Positions 34,037 through 43,550 are shown, counted from the stretch's first letter. The stretch is 64,000 bases of DNA from Bacillota bacterium (GCA_023441625.1 JAEZOA010000043.1:1-64000), one strand, 5' to 3'. Notes: a model not told the origin generated them from the letters alone. Numbers and translations: made by a program.

Positions 34037-35272
34037 ATGATGGAATTAACCAAAAAGAGGCCATTTCTAATATTCCTAACTATATTATTCAATTTTGCCT
34101 TTATCTTAGTAATATCCTTAGTAACTGGTTCATTAATTGCACTAACAATATGTAGCCTAGCGTCATTACTATTTACATCATTTATAATAATTTTGATAAT
34201 ATATAAAACCTCATGCCGTTTATCTAGTGAAATTGAAAAGGTTTCTTGTGGAGATTTTTCTCATTTAATCAATGATACTGAGTATTCAATGCTTAATAAA
34301 CCGGCAAAATCAATTAATTTATTCATCAAGAATATAAAGTCTATACTTTCGGAAGTTTTGGCAGTGTCTGATACCATTGATGTTGCAAGTAACATTATGA
34401 ATGAATCAATTAAGAATAATACTCAAGCTATTGATCAGATTTCATTAACAGTAACTGAAATTGCAAAAGGTGCTGCAGACCAGGCTTATCAAGCTCAACA
34501 AGGAGCTGAGGCGATAGAAAAATTCTCAGATGAGATTAACTCTGTATATAATACTTATAAAAGTGTAACTACTGAGTCAAAGGAAATTGTACAATTGACA
34601 GTTGTAGGCTCGGAATCAATTAAAGCACTTCTAGAGAAGTCGCAAGAAAATTTTAAGGCATCTGAAAGAATATCTGAAATTATACAGGGTTTTGTTAAGA
34701 CAACAGAAGGTATTAATCAATTTATCGGGTCTATAGAAAACATTGCAGCTCAAACAAACCTTCTTGCCTTAAATGCAGCTATTGAAGCGGCTAGAGCTGG
34801 TGAAGCAGGCAAAGGCTTTGCTGTTGTTGCTGATGAAGTTAGAAAGCTTGCCGACGAAAGCAAAAAATCTACACAAGAAATTAACAACCTATTACATAGT
34901 ATTACCAGAGAGTCAGAGCTTGCCGCAGAATCAATTGAGACAATTAAGAACATATCCCTTGAGCAGAATATTTCCGTCAGTAAAACCGATACTTCTTTTA
35001 ACGATATTGCTAGTGCAATCAAAAATATTGTTGATAAAATTAATATTGTAGATAAGGCTATTAATAAAATGCAAGATGATAGACTGGTAATCTGTGGGAT
35101 TATAGAGAGTATTTCATCAGTAACCGAAGAAACTGCCGCTTCAAGCCAGGAAGTCGCTTCTACAATTGAAAATGAAACAGCTTCAATAAGGGAAATAGAA
35201 GATATTACAGCAAGTCTTAGTGAGTTAATTAAGGATCTTGGAACTAAAACTAAAAGATTTCAAGGCATATAA
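34037..35272 (+). CDS. Minimal methyl-accepting chemotaxis protein without extracellular sensor
   Basis: 411 residues. Two membrane helices at about 9-33 and 35-58 are separated by only a couple of residues, so there is almost nothing outside the cell. A short HAMP-like stretch follows, then a full signalling coiled coil with the highly conserved hairpin tip QTNLLALNAAIEAARAGEAGKGFAVVADEVRKLADES (about 239-275) that contacts CheA/CheW. Such receptors usually sense from inside the membrane or cytoplasm, or signal through partner receptors. GGAGG site before ATGATG. No che genes are nearby. Confidence 0.93.
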   Translation: MMELTKKRPFLIFLTILFNFAFILVISLVTGSLIALTICSLASLLFTSFIIILIIYKTSCRLSSEIEKVSCGDFSHLINDTEYSMLNKPAKSINLFIKNIKSILSEVLAVSDTIDVASNIMNESIKNNTQAIDQISLTVTEIAKGAADQAYQAQQGAEAIEKFSDEINSVYNTYKSVTTESKEIVQLTVVGSESIKALLEKSQENFKASERISEIIQGFVKTTEGINQFIGSIENIAAQTNLLALNAAIEAARAGEAGKGFAVVADEVRKLADESKKSTQEINNLLHSITRESELAAESIETIKNISLEQNISVSKTDTSFNDIASAIKNIVDKINIVDKAINKMQDDRLVICGIIESISSVTEETAASSQEVASTIENETASIREIEDITASLSELIKDLGTKTKRFQGI

Positions 35273-35330
35273 CCAGTTTAAAATAGATTGTAAAACCTAT
35301 CTCGGAAACCATAGTATTCATTATACAGTA

Positions 35331-35375
35331 AAAAGCCATGAAATAACACTTACTAGCGTTATTTCATAGCTTTTT
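35331..35375. terminator. Terminator between chemoreceptor and CPBP genes
   Basis: AAAGCCATGAAATAAC pairs, with one bulge, with GTTATTTCATAGCTTTTT around a 10-base loop; usable for both convergent genes. Confidence 0.8.
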
Positions 35376-35416
35376 CTATGCTTTGATATAGAATAAACAT
35401 ATGACTTTCTATGTTA

Positions 35417-36544
35417 TTATTTCAACCATAGCATCTTCAATAAATCATATAATACTCCACTGTTCACATTCATCAACTCGAGTATTTGTCCAACAAAAAT
35501 TAATAAAATAATAATTACTCCCGGAAGAACCGCAATAAGTCCTGCTAAACTAAATTTGCTTTGTGGACTCTTTAGTATCGTCTGTTCAGCCTCACTCTCG
35601 AGGTGAAATTGTACTGGTAGTGTCTTGCTTTGATTATCTTTTTGAGTACTTCTATAGAACACATATAATAATACAATAAATACAGCAACGAAAGCTAAAA
35701 AAGCAATAGCATAAATTATAATTGCAATTACTAAAGAAACTGTTGGGATATTACTAAAGTCTAAGTTTTGTGCCTGTTCATACCCCGTTTTTCCCAACCT
35801 TTCCGACATTTCTGCTGTCCAATAGGTTAGTATAACTGCTACTGTATTATTTGTAAAATGAGCAACCATACCGCTATATATACTTTTAGTTCTATATACA
35901 ATATAACCTATTAATGCGCCTAAAAGTATCGTGCTGACACCCTTTTGAATATCTCTGTGCAGAATTCCAAATAAGACTGAGGTAATAACTAAGGAAGCTA
36001 TAACGCCGAATCTATCATAGCCTTTACTTATCAAGCCTCTAAATAGAGTTTCCTCGCATACAGCTGCAGACACACCTATTACTAATATAGCAATAAAAAG
36101 TGTTGGAATATCTGGGATTAATATCTGATCAATTGGCAAGTTTTTACCAAATACCAGTCTTATTAATCCTAACACTAATAGGTTTAATACACCTACAACG
36201 GGCATTGCAAACATTGTTAAAAATACTATTATAAGATAATTTATAGGTCTAGTTCTTCTAAGCTTTAGTGTATCTTTAATATTGTATTTCCCGACTATAA
36301 GAAAAACTAAAACAGGTAGGAGAACAAAAATTACTTCTCCAAGTCCGCTTTTTAAATACTTGTTTTCAAAGGGCAAAAGTACTCCCCCATAGGTTAAAAA
36401 CATGGTTGCTATTGAAAATAGTATACCAGCAGCCACGGGGCCAGGGTATTTTTTATTAACATAAGCAGTGTTGGCTTGCCAACTTGCATTGTTTTCTTCT
36501 TTAATATCTAAAGACGGAAACTCACTATCACTGTTATTCTCCAC
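35417..36544 (-). CDS. CPBP-family intramembrane glutamic endopeptidase (Abi/CAAX-like)
   Basis: About 375 residues from the GTG at 36544, chosen because GGAGG lies seven bases upstream; the ORF runs to 36595. Eight or so membrane helices. The protease motifs are visible: EETLFRGL (around residue 163, the two catalytic Glu), FGILHRDI and the final HFTNN. Members cleave prenylated or other membrane proteins, or act in bacteriocin immunity; the substrate is unknown. Oddity: residues about 18-31 (NNASWQANTAYVNK) of the cytosolic N-terminal tail are encoded by a copy of the dispersed repeat found between genes elsewhere in this window. Confidence 0.9.
   Translation of the reverse strand: MENNSDSEFPSLDIKEENNASWQANTAYVNKKYPGPVAAGILFSIATMFLTYGGVLLPFENKYLKSGLGEVIFVLLPVLVFLIVGKYNIKDTLKLRRTRPINYLIIVFLTMFAMPVVGVLNLLVLGLIRLVFGKNLPIDQILIPDIPTLFIAILVIGVSAAVCEETLFRGLISKGYDRFGVIASLVITSVLFGILHRDIQKGVSTILLGALIGYIVYRTKSIYSGMVAHFTNNTVAVILTYWTAEMSERLGKTGYEQAQNLDFSNIPTVSLVIAIIIYAIAFLAFVAVFIVLLYVFYRSTQKDNQSKTLPVQFHLESEAEQTILKSPQSKFSLAGLIAVLPGVIIILLIFVGQILELMNVNSGVLYDLLKMLWLK
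36452..36493 (-). repeat. Dispersed 42-bp repeat, copy D (inside the CPBP gene, in frame)
   Basis: On the minus strand AACAATGCAAGTTGGCAAGC...GCTTATGTTAATAAA, translated as NNASWQANTAYVNK in the CPBP protein. Because 42 is divisible by three and the element has no stop in this frame, insertion keeps the gene open. Confidence 0.9.
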
Positions 36545-36672
36545 TAAATATCCTCCTAAAAAGTTACTTACAGATACCTTAATATTACTATTCAATTGCA
36601 GCTATTACAATTATTTTATGAATTTTTTGATTGTCCTCTTTGATTAGAATTACCTTCTTTTAAATATCCATA

Positions 36673-37119
36673 TTACAGCCACTGGATAAAAGCTGTTTTA
36701 TCGTTTTTATTATAGCCTGCCTTCTCATAAAATCTCATAGTAGATTCCTGTTTTGATCCTGTCATAAGCATAATCTTGTAACAATCATTTTTTATTGCAA
36801 TTTCTTTAGCATAGTTCAGAACATCAGTTGCATAACCTTTATTCCTATAGCTTTCATCAGTTATTACATTTTCAATCAAAGCATAAGCCCTCTGGTTATT
36901 CGTAAGATTTTTTATAATTATTATAACACAGGAAGCTATAATTTTATCGTCTACACAGCCTACAATAATATGATGCTGAGGGTCAGAAAGTATATCCTTC
37001 CATAATCCAATAAGATTCTCTTCTATATCAGGGAAAGCATTATCATGCAATTGTGTATATAGGCTAAGTAGCCCAGATAAATCGTTTTCCTCTACTTCAC
37101 GTGTTTTTAATACTGTCAT
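36673..37119 (-). CDS. GNAT-family N-acetyltransferase
   Basis: 148 residues from ATG 37119 (GGAGG nine bases upstream); the longer ORF to 37152 would overlap the stop of the upstream gene. The acetyl-CoA loop is YRNKGYATDVLNYAKEIA, preceded by AYALIENVITDES and followed by IMLMTGSKQESTMRFYEKAGYNKNDKTAFIQWL, the normal GNAT layout. Substrate unknown. Separated by 17 bp from the duplicated membrane protein upstream. Confidence 0.9.
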   Translation of the reverse strand: MTVLKTREVEENDLSGLLSLYTQLHDNAFPDIEENLIGLWKDILSDPQHHIIVGCVDDKIIASCVIIIIKNLTNNQRAYALIENVITDESYRNKGYATDVLNYAKEIAIKNDCYKIMLMTGSKQESTMRFYEKAGYNKNDKTAFIQWL

Positions 37120-37136
37120 TAAACTTGGCCTCCAAA

Positions 37137-38237
37137 TTAATATGTCTTCCACATATTATATTTCTTTTTAGTTTTTATTAAAAGACATACGCCAACAATT
37201 AATGCTGCTATGTATAGAATTAAAGTAGGGCTGTTTGTAAGTAACATAATTTTTTCTGTTTCTATAATTTGAATATATGTCGAACCCTGCGTACTTATAT
37301 ACATAATTATTTCGTTGCATGCGTAACTTAAAAGAAAAAAACCTGAATAAATAATAAGCAGTAACCCTATAATTGAGTTTTTTATAACACTTACCATTTT
37401 ACTAGATATACTTTCTTTAAATGCTATACAGTCTTCATTTTCTAATTTTGATTTCTTTTTAGCAATCACAAGTAAAAACAAAGAAATAGTTATTATAATG
37501 AGGCTGGGTATAGCTTTTGGTATTATTGCTTCCCACATAAATAAGTCCTCAGAAGAAAATTGCTTTGGTACTGCCAAAGAAGCTGTAAATATTGAAGCAA
37601 TAGGACTAATTAGGCTTATATTTCCAATTATTAAGAAGAATAATCCAACAATTTTATTAATGCGTTGCTTTATAGGCTGATAACTAGTAAAAGTATTAAT
37701 GCTATATTTCTTTTTAGTCTTACTAATAAGCACTACACCAATAATTATCATAGCTATATACAAAACAAAAATAGGAATATTTGTTAATAAGCTGTCTAGG
37801 TATATTTCACTAAGCACTGAGTCAGATAATATGTCACTTGAAGCACCTTTATAGTTAATTAAAGAACTTATTTGACTACATATTTCAACTATTAAATTAT
37901 AGCCATTATGCATAATAAGCAATAACCCTATAGTTGAGCCTTCGATAACTTTTAGTGTTTTATCTGTTTTACTCTCTTCCGAAATAAGCTGGCTTTTTTC
38001 TAATCTAGCGTTATTTGCTTTTTTAGTAATTGCGATTAATGTAATAGATATAATAATTAAAATCAGACCTGGTAAAATTTTTAGAAACAATGAAACTAAT
38101 CTATCATTATTATATATCTGGGATTGCATCATTGGAATATATCTCAATAAAATAATTCTAATCACTTTAATTGTTCCAAGCATCAAACAGAATACGCCAA
38201 CAATGTTATGAATGCATTGCTTGATTTTAACCTCCAT
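37137..38237 (-). CDS. Internally duplicated multi-pass membrane protein, unknown function
   Basis: 366 residues made of two similar halves, about 1-180 and 181-366. Each half has four predicted membrane helices in the same order and shares landmarks: VGVFCLMLG versus VGLFFLIIG, LPGLILIIISITLIAITKKA versus IPSLIIITISLFLLVIAKKK, STIGLLLIMHNGY versus SIIGLLLIIYSGF, and IFVLYIAMIIIGVVLISKTKKKY versus TLILYIAALIVGVCLLIKTKKKY. This is a clear tandem duplication and fusion. AGGAGG precedes the ATG. I recognise no family. Confidence 0.8.
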   Translation of the reverse strand: MEVKIKQCIHNIVGVFCLMLGTIKVIRIILLRYIPMMQSQIYNNDRLVSLFLKILPGLILIIISITLIAITKKANNARLEKSQLISEESKTDKTLKVIEGSTIGLLLIMHNGYNLIVEICSQISSLINYKGASSDILSDSVLSEIYLDSLLTNIPIFVLYIAMIIIGVVLISKTKKKYSINTFTSYQPIKQRINKIVGLFFLIIGNISLISPIASIFTASLAVPKQFSSEDLFMWEAIIPKAIPSLIIITISLFLLVIAKKKSKLENEDCIAFKESISSKMVSVIKNSIIGLLLIIYSGFFLLSYACNEIIMYISTQGSTYIQIIETEKIMLLTNSPTLILYIAALIVGVCLLIKTKKKYNMWKTY

Positions 38238-38457
38238 AAAATCCTCCTGAGGAATTTCAAATTAGTAACCTTTTTATGGTTAATCTTTATATTTAAGTCT
38301 ATCATTTACCATTTCTTCTATCAATAGTAAAATGATAATCTTGATTTCCAAGGAGCTTATCAAATGACTTAATAAGGATGCCTTTGTTTTATTGGAACTA
38401 TATCCAATATTCTACGTCTATATATGCGTCAAACAAATTTGAGAGGAGAAAAATATT

Positions 38458-39474
38458 ATGAAATTGAAGAACTTATTTGCTGGATTTTTGACAATTACAG
38501 TCATATCTCTTTCAGCAGCTACCACATTTGCAGCTAATACAGAAAACATCGAGCCCATCAAAGCTGTTGAACAAATTAATTTAGAATCAGGTGTATCTAT
38601 AAAACCTTATTTCAAATCTTTTACCGGAACAGTTAAAAAAGTATCTGATTCTTCAGGTGAAACAACCTCTAAGTTTTTATCTGTTGTAAGTGAAGACGGA
38701 CAAGAAGCAAACATCATAGTATCTAGTAACACATATATTGTGAACAATGCTGAAATAGCTGAGGGCTCTGTTATTACAGGCTTCTACGATGCCAATGCTC
38801 CTATGATTATGATATACCCTCCTCAGTATAATGCTCAAGTTATTGTTGTAGGTAATGAGGACCAGAATATTAAATTTGACGTATTTAATGCCGACTTAAT
38901 AAGCTCTGATAATTTTCTAAAACTTAATATCGGTGAGAATACAGAGATTATTTTACAGGATGGAACCCGCTACGAGGGTGAGCTTGCCAATAGGAAGCTT
39001 GTAGTAATGTATGGGATTTCTACAAAAAGTATTCCTGCTCAGACCACTCCCTCTAAAGTAGTTGTACTGTTTGAAAAAGCTGTTCCTATTGAAGTAGTCC
39101 CAGAAGAAAATACTGCCGATATAAGTGGAGATGTATCTGCTATGGATATCATTGTTAATAACAACAAAATAGAAGCACCAGCTGCATATATTAACGAGCA
39201 AGGTACTGTTATGCTTCCTCTTCGCGCTATTTCAGAAGCTCTTGGTTTTGATGTGACCTGGAATAGTAAGCTGAAAAGTATCACCCTCGGCAAGGGCATA
39301 TCTCTAACAATAGGTAAGGATTACTATATTTACATGAAAACCTCACCCATTCAGTTGGGAACTGCACCAACAATTGTTAATGAAAGAACCTTTGTCCCTA
39401 TAGGTTTCTTTCAGGAAGTTGTACGAGTGGAAAATGTAAATGTAACTAATTCACAAATTATAATAGGAAATTAA
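38458..39474 (+). CDS. Secreted protein with copper-amine-oxidase-like stalk domain
   Basis: 338 residues. A signal peptide covers about 1-25 (MKLKNLFAGFLTITVISLSAATTFA). The middle 170 residues are beta-rich (FTGTVKKVSDSSGE, YIVNNAEIAEGSVITGFYDANAPMIMIYPPQYNAQVIV), typical of a small OB-like wall-associated module. The C-terminus is a stalk module with VMLPLRAISEALGFDVTWNSKLKSITL and TFVPIGFFQEVV. Probably a cell-surface protein. The role is unknown, and the gene stands alone. Confidence 0.85.
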   Translation: MKLKNLFAGFLTITVISLSAATTFAANTENIEPIKAVEQINLESGVSIKPYFKSFTGTVKKVSDSSGETTSKFLSVVSEDGQEANIIVSSNTYIVNNAEIAEGSVITGFYDANAPMIMIYPPQYNAQVIVVGNEDQNIKFDVFNADLISSDNFLKLNIGENTEIILQDGTRYEGELANRKLVVMYGISTKSIPAQTTPSKVVVLFEKAVPIEVVPEENTADISGDVSAMDIIVNNNKIEAPAAYINEQGTVMLPLRAISEALGFDVTWNSKLKSITLGKGISLTIGKDYYIYMKTSPIQLGTAPTIVNERTFVPIGFFQEVVRVENVNVTNSQIIIGN

Positions 39475-39630
39475 TTAATGAAAACTAATATGCATAAATT
39501 GTCAGTTTAATCTTTAAGGATCCTTGAAATAATATATTATGAATGTTTTATAACTTTGTAATTAAGCAATATAGTTAGAAGAATTCATGGTGTTTTGTAA
39601 CCAATAAATAGTATCAAAAGAGGTATCCTT

Positions 39631-39867
39631 ATGAATGGTGAAAATAGAATTATAAAGGTTAAGAAAAATGAAGAAGGTGCTGTTACTGACGTAATGTTTG
39701 AAAATGGCCGTGTTTGTCCCTTGAATTTTGCAATACTTATGGCAAAACAGGGTGCTATTGAAGGATATAATGTAGTAAGAGGGAAAAATGGCGGAGAGTA
39801 TCTCAGTGCCGATCCCAACAGCTCTGATTCTGTTGATGATTTAGATGACCTGCCAAGGTTTAAATAA
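39631..39867 (+). CDS. DUF3892-type small protein
   Basis: 78 residues. NRIIKVKKNEEGAVTDVMFENGRVCPLNFAILMAKQGAIEGYNVVRGKNGGEYLSADPNSS...LDDLPRF follows the pattern of DUF3892 proteins, common in clostridia and bacilli and uncharacterised. Ribosome site GAGGTA. No membrane segment; acidic tail. Confidence 0.82.
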   Translation: MNGENRIIKVKKNEEGAVTDVMFENGRVCPLNFAILMAKQGAIEGYNVVRGKNGGEYLSADPNSSDSVDDLDDLPRFK

Positions 39868-39979
39868 TTTAATTTTAACTAATCAGTATCAAGGGCAAGT
39901 GTTTGATTTAGACATTTGCCCTTATCTATTTCCAACTACTAAAAGCTTCTGGTGTCAGAATACCTTTCCCACATTCCCC

Positions 39980-41827
39980 CTATATCGCCATCCCAGTTTT
40001 GAACTGGCTGTTGTACAGGTTAGCATAGAAACCATTTTGCTCTAGTAACTCAGTGTGCGTGCCCTTTTCAACAATTCTTCCATTATCAATAACCAATATG
40101 GAATCCGCATTCTTTATAGTACTTAGTCGATGAGCAATAATAAAGCTTGTTCTTCCCTTCATTAATGTTAGCAAGGCCTTCTGTATTTTAAGCTCTGTTC
40201 GTGTGTCTATTGAGGATGTGGCCTCATCAAGTATAAGTATTCTCGGGTCAGCCAGTATGGCTCTAGCTATGGCAATCAACTGCCTTTGACCCTGCGAAAT
40301 ATTTGAAGCGTTGTCGGCCAATACAGTATTATATCCTTCTGGCATATGCATTATAAACGAGTGTGCATTTGCCAGCTTAGCCGCCTCCATTACTTCTTCA
40401 TCAGTCGCATCTAGCCTTCCATATCGAATATTGTCAGCAACTGATTCTGAAAAAAGATATGTGTCCTGTAGCACCATTCCCACACTCTTGCGCAGGCTTT
40501 TAAGTGTCAGTTCCTGAATATCCTTCCCATCAATCATAATCTTTCCACTGTCAATATCATAGAACCTTGTCAGCAAGCTAATAATTGTAGTTTTGCCTGC
40601 GCCAGTTGGTCCTACTATTGCTATCTGCTCTCCCTGACTAGCTGCTATATTAGCATTCTTAAGAACCTCTTTACCCTGTTCATACGAAAATGTTACATCT
40701 TCAAAAGAAATGTCTCCCCTTATCTCTCCGATATTCTTTGCAGTATTAGTATCCTCTTCTTTTTGTTCATCCATTATCTCAAAAACACGTTCTGCCCCTG
40801 CTAGTGCTAATTGTATTGTATTAAACAAATTGGCTATTTCACTTAGCGGTCTAGCAAAGTTCTTCATATAAAGCAAGAAAGTAAATACAATTCCTATTGT
40901 TATTGGCTCACCATTTAATATTAAATATCCTCCTGCAACTGCAACTATCAGATAGGTAATATTATTAATTACATTCATCACTGGTCCCATAAAGCCCGAT
41001 ATACCTTGAGCCATAGTGCTACTTTTTCTAAGCTTTTGATTAATTTTGTTAAATTCCTGCTTTACTTTTTCCTCACGACCAAAAAGCTTTACCACCTTTT
41101 GCCCTGAAATAATCTCTTCTACAAAGCCATTGAGCTCTCCAAGATTTTGCTGCTGCTGCTTAAAGTACTTTTTTGTAATTGCTGCTATTCCCTTTGTTGC
41201 AAGAAACATTATAGGAATAGTAGTAAGAGATATTATAGTTAGTTTTGGACTTAAAAGTAGCATTGCTATAAGCATTCCTACAGTGTTTATTACTCCTGAA
41301 AAAAGCTGAGTCACATTTTGAGAAAGCGTCGTATTAATGTTGTCTACATCATTTGTCAGCCTACTCATCAAGTCTCCACTTGAACTTTTATCAAGGAATG
41401 CCAGCGGCAGCCGCTGAATGCTTGAAAACAGCTCTTTTCGAATCTGTGCAGAAGTTCTCTGTGCTACATCTATCATAATTGAATTCTGAAAATATGCAGT
41501 TACAACATTTACAAGATAAATAATCAGCAACAGTCCACAAACTATTAGCAATCCTGCTAAATCCTTTTTTGCAATATACTCGTCCACAATAATTCCATTG
41601 ACTCTAGTGCCCACAATACCTATAATTGTTGATATCAAAGAAAATAAAAACACCAATATAATTATTTTCTTCTGCCCTGCCAGGTATGCTATTAGTCTTA
41701 GTAAAGTTCCTTTTGCATTCTTTAGCTTAACAGGTGCTCTATGCAGATTTTCGCCTGGTCCGCCACCACTTCTTCCTGGTCTGGTCGGAAATTTCGGTCC
41801 CATGCTGGTATTCTCTTTATCTGACAT
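39980..41827 (-). CDS. ABC exporter half-transporter with consensus ATP site
   Basis: 615 residues from ATG 41827 (AGGAGG site upstream; an in-frame TTG at 41848 covers that site). An N-terminal Gly/Pro-rich tail and six-helix exporter domain are followed by the ATPase: Walker A VGPTGAGKTT, signature ISQGQRQLIAIAR and Walker B ILILDEATSSIDTRTE with the catalytic Glu. The Q in place of the first Gly of the signature (SQGQ rather than SGGQ) is typical of one half of heterodimeric exporters such as TM287/288 and BmrC/BmrD. It overlaps its partner by 11 bp. Likely a drug or lipid exporter. Confidence 0.93.
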   Translation of the reverse strand: MSDKENTSMGPKFPTRPGRSGGGPGENLHRAPVKLKNAKGTLLRLIAYLAGQKKIIILVFLFSLISTIIGIVGTRVNGIIVDEYIAKKDLAGLLIVCGLLLIIYLVNVVTAYFQNSIMIDVAQRTSAQIRKELFSSIQRLPLAFLDKSSSGDLMSRLTNDVDNINTTLSQNVTQLFSGVINTVGMLIAMLLLSPKLTIISLTTIPIMFLATKGIAAITKKYFKQQQQNLGELNGFVEEIISGQKVVKLFGREEKVKQEFNKINQKLRKSSTMAQGISGFMGPVMNVINNITYLIVAVAGGYLILNGEPITIGIVFTFLLYMKNFARPLSEIANLFNTIQLALAGAERVFEIMDEQKEEDTNTAKNIGEIRGDISFEDVTFSYEQGKEVLKNANIAASQGEQIAIVGPTGAGKTTIISLLTRFYDIDSGKIMIDGKDIQELTLKSLRKSVGMVLQDTYLFSESVADNIRYGRLDATDEEVMEAAKLANAHSFIMHMPEGYNTVLADNASNISQGQRQLIAIARAILADPRILILDEATSSIDTRTELKIQKALLTLMKGRTSFIIAHRLSTIKNADSILVIDNGRIVEKGTHTELLEQNGFYANLYNSQFKTGMAI

Positions 41828-43550
41828 TTGAAACCGCCTCCTCTCCAAGCTGTGATGCTACAATGCTCCTATATGTTTCATTAGTTTTTATCAGTTCTTC
41901 ATGAGTTCCAATAGCTGAGATTTCACCCTCATCTAGAACTATTATTTTATCCGCCTCTTGTATTGCTGAAATCCTCTGCGCTATTACAAACACAATTGCT
42001 TGGTTCTGTCTTCTATTTAGAGTATTCTGTATTTTTGCCTCAGTAGCCATGTCTACAGCACTTGTAGAATCATCAAGAATAAGAATCTTTGGATTCTTCA
42101 TGAAAGTTCTGGCAATAGAAAGCCTTTGCTTTTGCCCACCCGAGAAATTTTTACCTCTCTGTTCAACAGTACTTTGATATTTGTCTTTTAATACTGAGAT
42201 AAACTCATAAGCCTGGACATCGTGAAGGACCTGTTCCATTGCATTCGCATCACTGTATTCATTTCCCCATTTTAGATTTTCTTCGATAGTTCCTGAGAAC
42301 AGAATACTATCTTGCATTACAACTCCAATGTTTTCTCGCAGCGACTCCATCGAAATTTGTTTAACATCTACTCCACCTATCATTACAGATCCCTCATTTG
42401 CATCATATAGCCTTGGAATAAGCCCCACCAAGCTGCTTTTACCAGAGCCCGTTCCGCCGATAATACCTATTGTTTCACCCGGATGTGCACTAAACGAAAT
42501 GTTCTTCAAAACATATTCATTAGGAAGGTTATTATATCCAAAATAGACATTTTTGAATTCTATATCGAACTTTGTTATCTCTAAGGGTTGTAGTGGATTC
42601 TTAATAGTGGTTTCTGTATCAAGCACTTCATTTACCCTGTCAGCAGATACCTTGGCTCTTGAAAAATTAATAACTAACATAACAACCATCATAAGTGACA
42701 TTAATATTTGCATAAGATAATTCATAAAGGCCATAATTTCTCCCGATTTGAGTTCTCCTGCAACAACCAAGTTTCCACCAAACCACAGTAGTGCAATTAT
42801 ACTTAAGTTAAGAACTAATGTTAGTAAAGGCCATAATAGCACAGTGATTTTTTGTGCTCTGGTACTCCACTTCACTAGGTCTTGGTTAGCAATTTCAAAG
42901 CGCATTTCTTCTTTCTCATGTCCTACAAATGCCTTAACAACTCTAGCTCCAAGAAGATTTTCACGCATAACGGTGTTCACCCTGTCTATCTTAATCTGCA
43001 TTTTTAAAAATAGAGGAAATGATTTGCGAACTATTAAAACTACAAAGAATATTAATATCGGCATTGACACAGCAAATATCAAAGTAAGCTTAGGACTAAT
43101 AGTCATAGCCATTATAATGCCACCTATTATAAGAAGTGGCGAACGAACCATCGCTCTAAGCAGCATCATTACTGTATTTTGAATCTGTGTCACATCATTG
43201 GTTAGACGGGTAATTAGCGATGAGGTTTTCAGTTTATCAAGTTCTATAAAGGAAAGTGTCTGTATTTTATCGAACATGGCTTGTCTTAGTCTAGTTCCAA
43301 AGGCCATTGCCGCAAAGGAAGCAGTAATGCTGCAACCAGCACCTCCTACAAAGCCTATCAATGCAACTATTATCATCTTAAGACCTGTTACAATTATATA
43401 TTGTTTATCTCCATTGGCTATTCCAATATCAATAATATTTGCCATTAAAGTAGGTTGCTGCAAATCCATCATTACCTCTACAAGCATAAATAGAGGTGCT
43501 GCTATTGCAAATAAATAGCTGCCCTTTAGAAATTTAAATAATTTTTTCAT
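41817..43550 (-). CDS. ABC exporter half-transporter with degenerate ATP site
   Basis: 577 residues: six-helix exporter domain (MKKLFKFLKGSYLFAIAAPLFMLVEVMMDLQQPTLMANIIDIGI...) and ATPase domain with Walker A IGGTGSGKSS, signature FSGGQKQRLSIART and Walker B ILILDDSTSAVDMATE. The residue after the Walker B Asp is Asp, not the catalytic Glu. Together with the partner's SQGQ signature this builds one inactive and one active ATP site, as known for TM287/288-type heterodimers. Its start overlaps the MarR gene by 17 bp, so regulator and exporter are co-translated. Confidence 0.94.
   Translation of the reverse strand: MKKLFKFLKGSYLFAIAAPLFMLVEVMMDLQQPTLMANIIDIGIANGDKQYIIVTGLKMIIVALIGFVGGAGCSITASFAAMAFGTRLRQAMFDKIQTLSFIELDKLKTSSLITRLTNDVTQIQNTVMMLLRAMVRSPLLIIGGIIMAMTISPKLTLIFAVSMPILIFFVVLIVRKSFPLFLKMQIKIDRVNTVMRENLLGARVVKAFVGHEKEEMRFEIANQDLVKWSTRAQKITVLLWPLLTLVLNLSIIALLWFGGNLVVAGELKSGEIMAFMNYLMQILMSLMMVVMLVINFSRAKVSADRVNEVLDTETTIKNPLQPLEITKFDIEFKNVYFGYNNLPNEYVLKNISFSAHPGETIGIIGGTGSGKSSLVGLIPRLYDANEGSVMIGGVDVKQISMESLRENIGVVMQDSILFSGTIEENLKWGNEYSDANAMEQVLHDVQAYEFISVLKDKYQSTVEQRGKNFSGGQKQRLSIARTFMKNPKILILDDSTSAVDMATEAKIQNTLNRRQNQAIVFVIAQRISAIQEADKIIVLDEGEISAIGTHEELIKTNETYRSIVASQLGEEAVSNVR

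Noticed and set aside
34750..35051. Open frames on both strands inside the chemoreceptor gene
   Set aside because: Shadows of the highly conserved signalling-tip codons.
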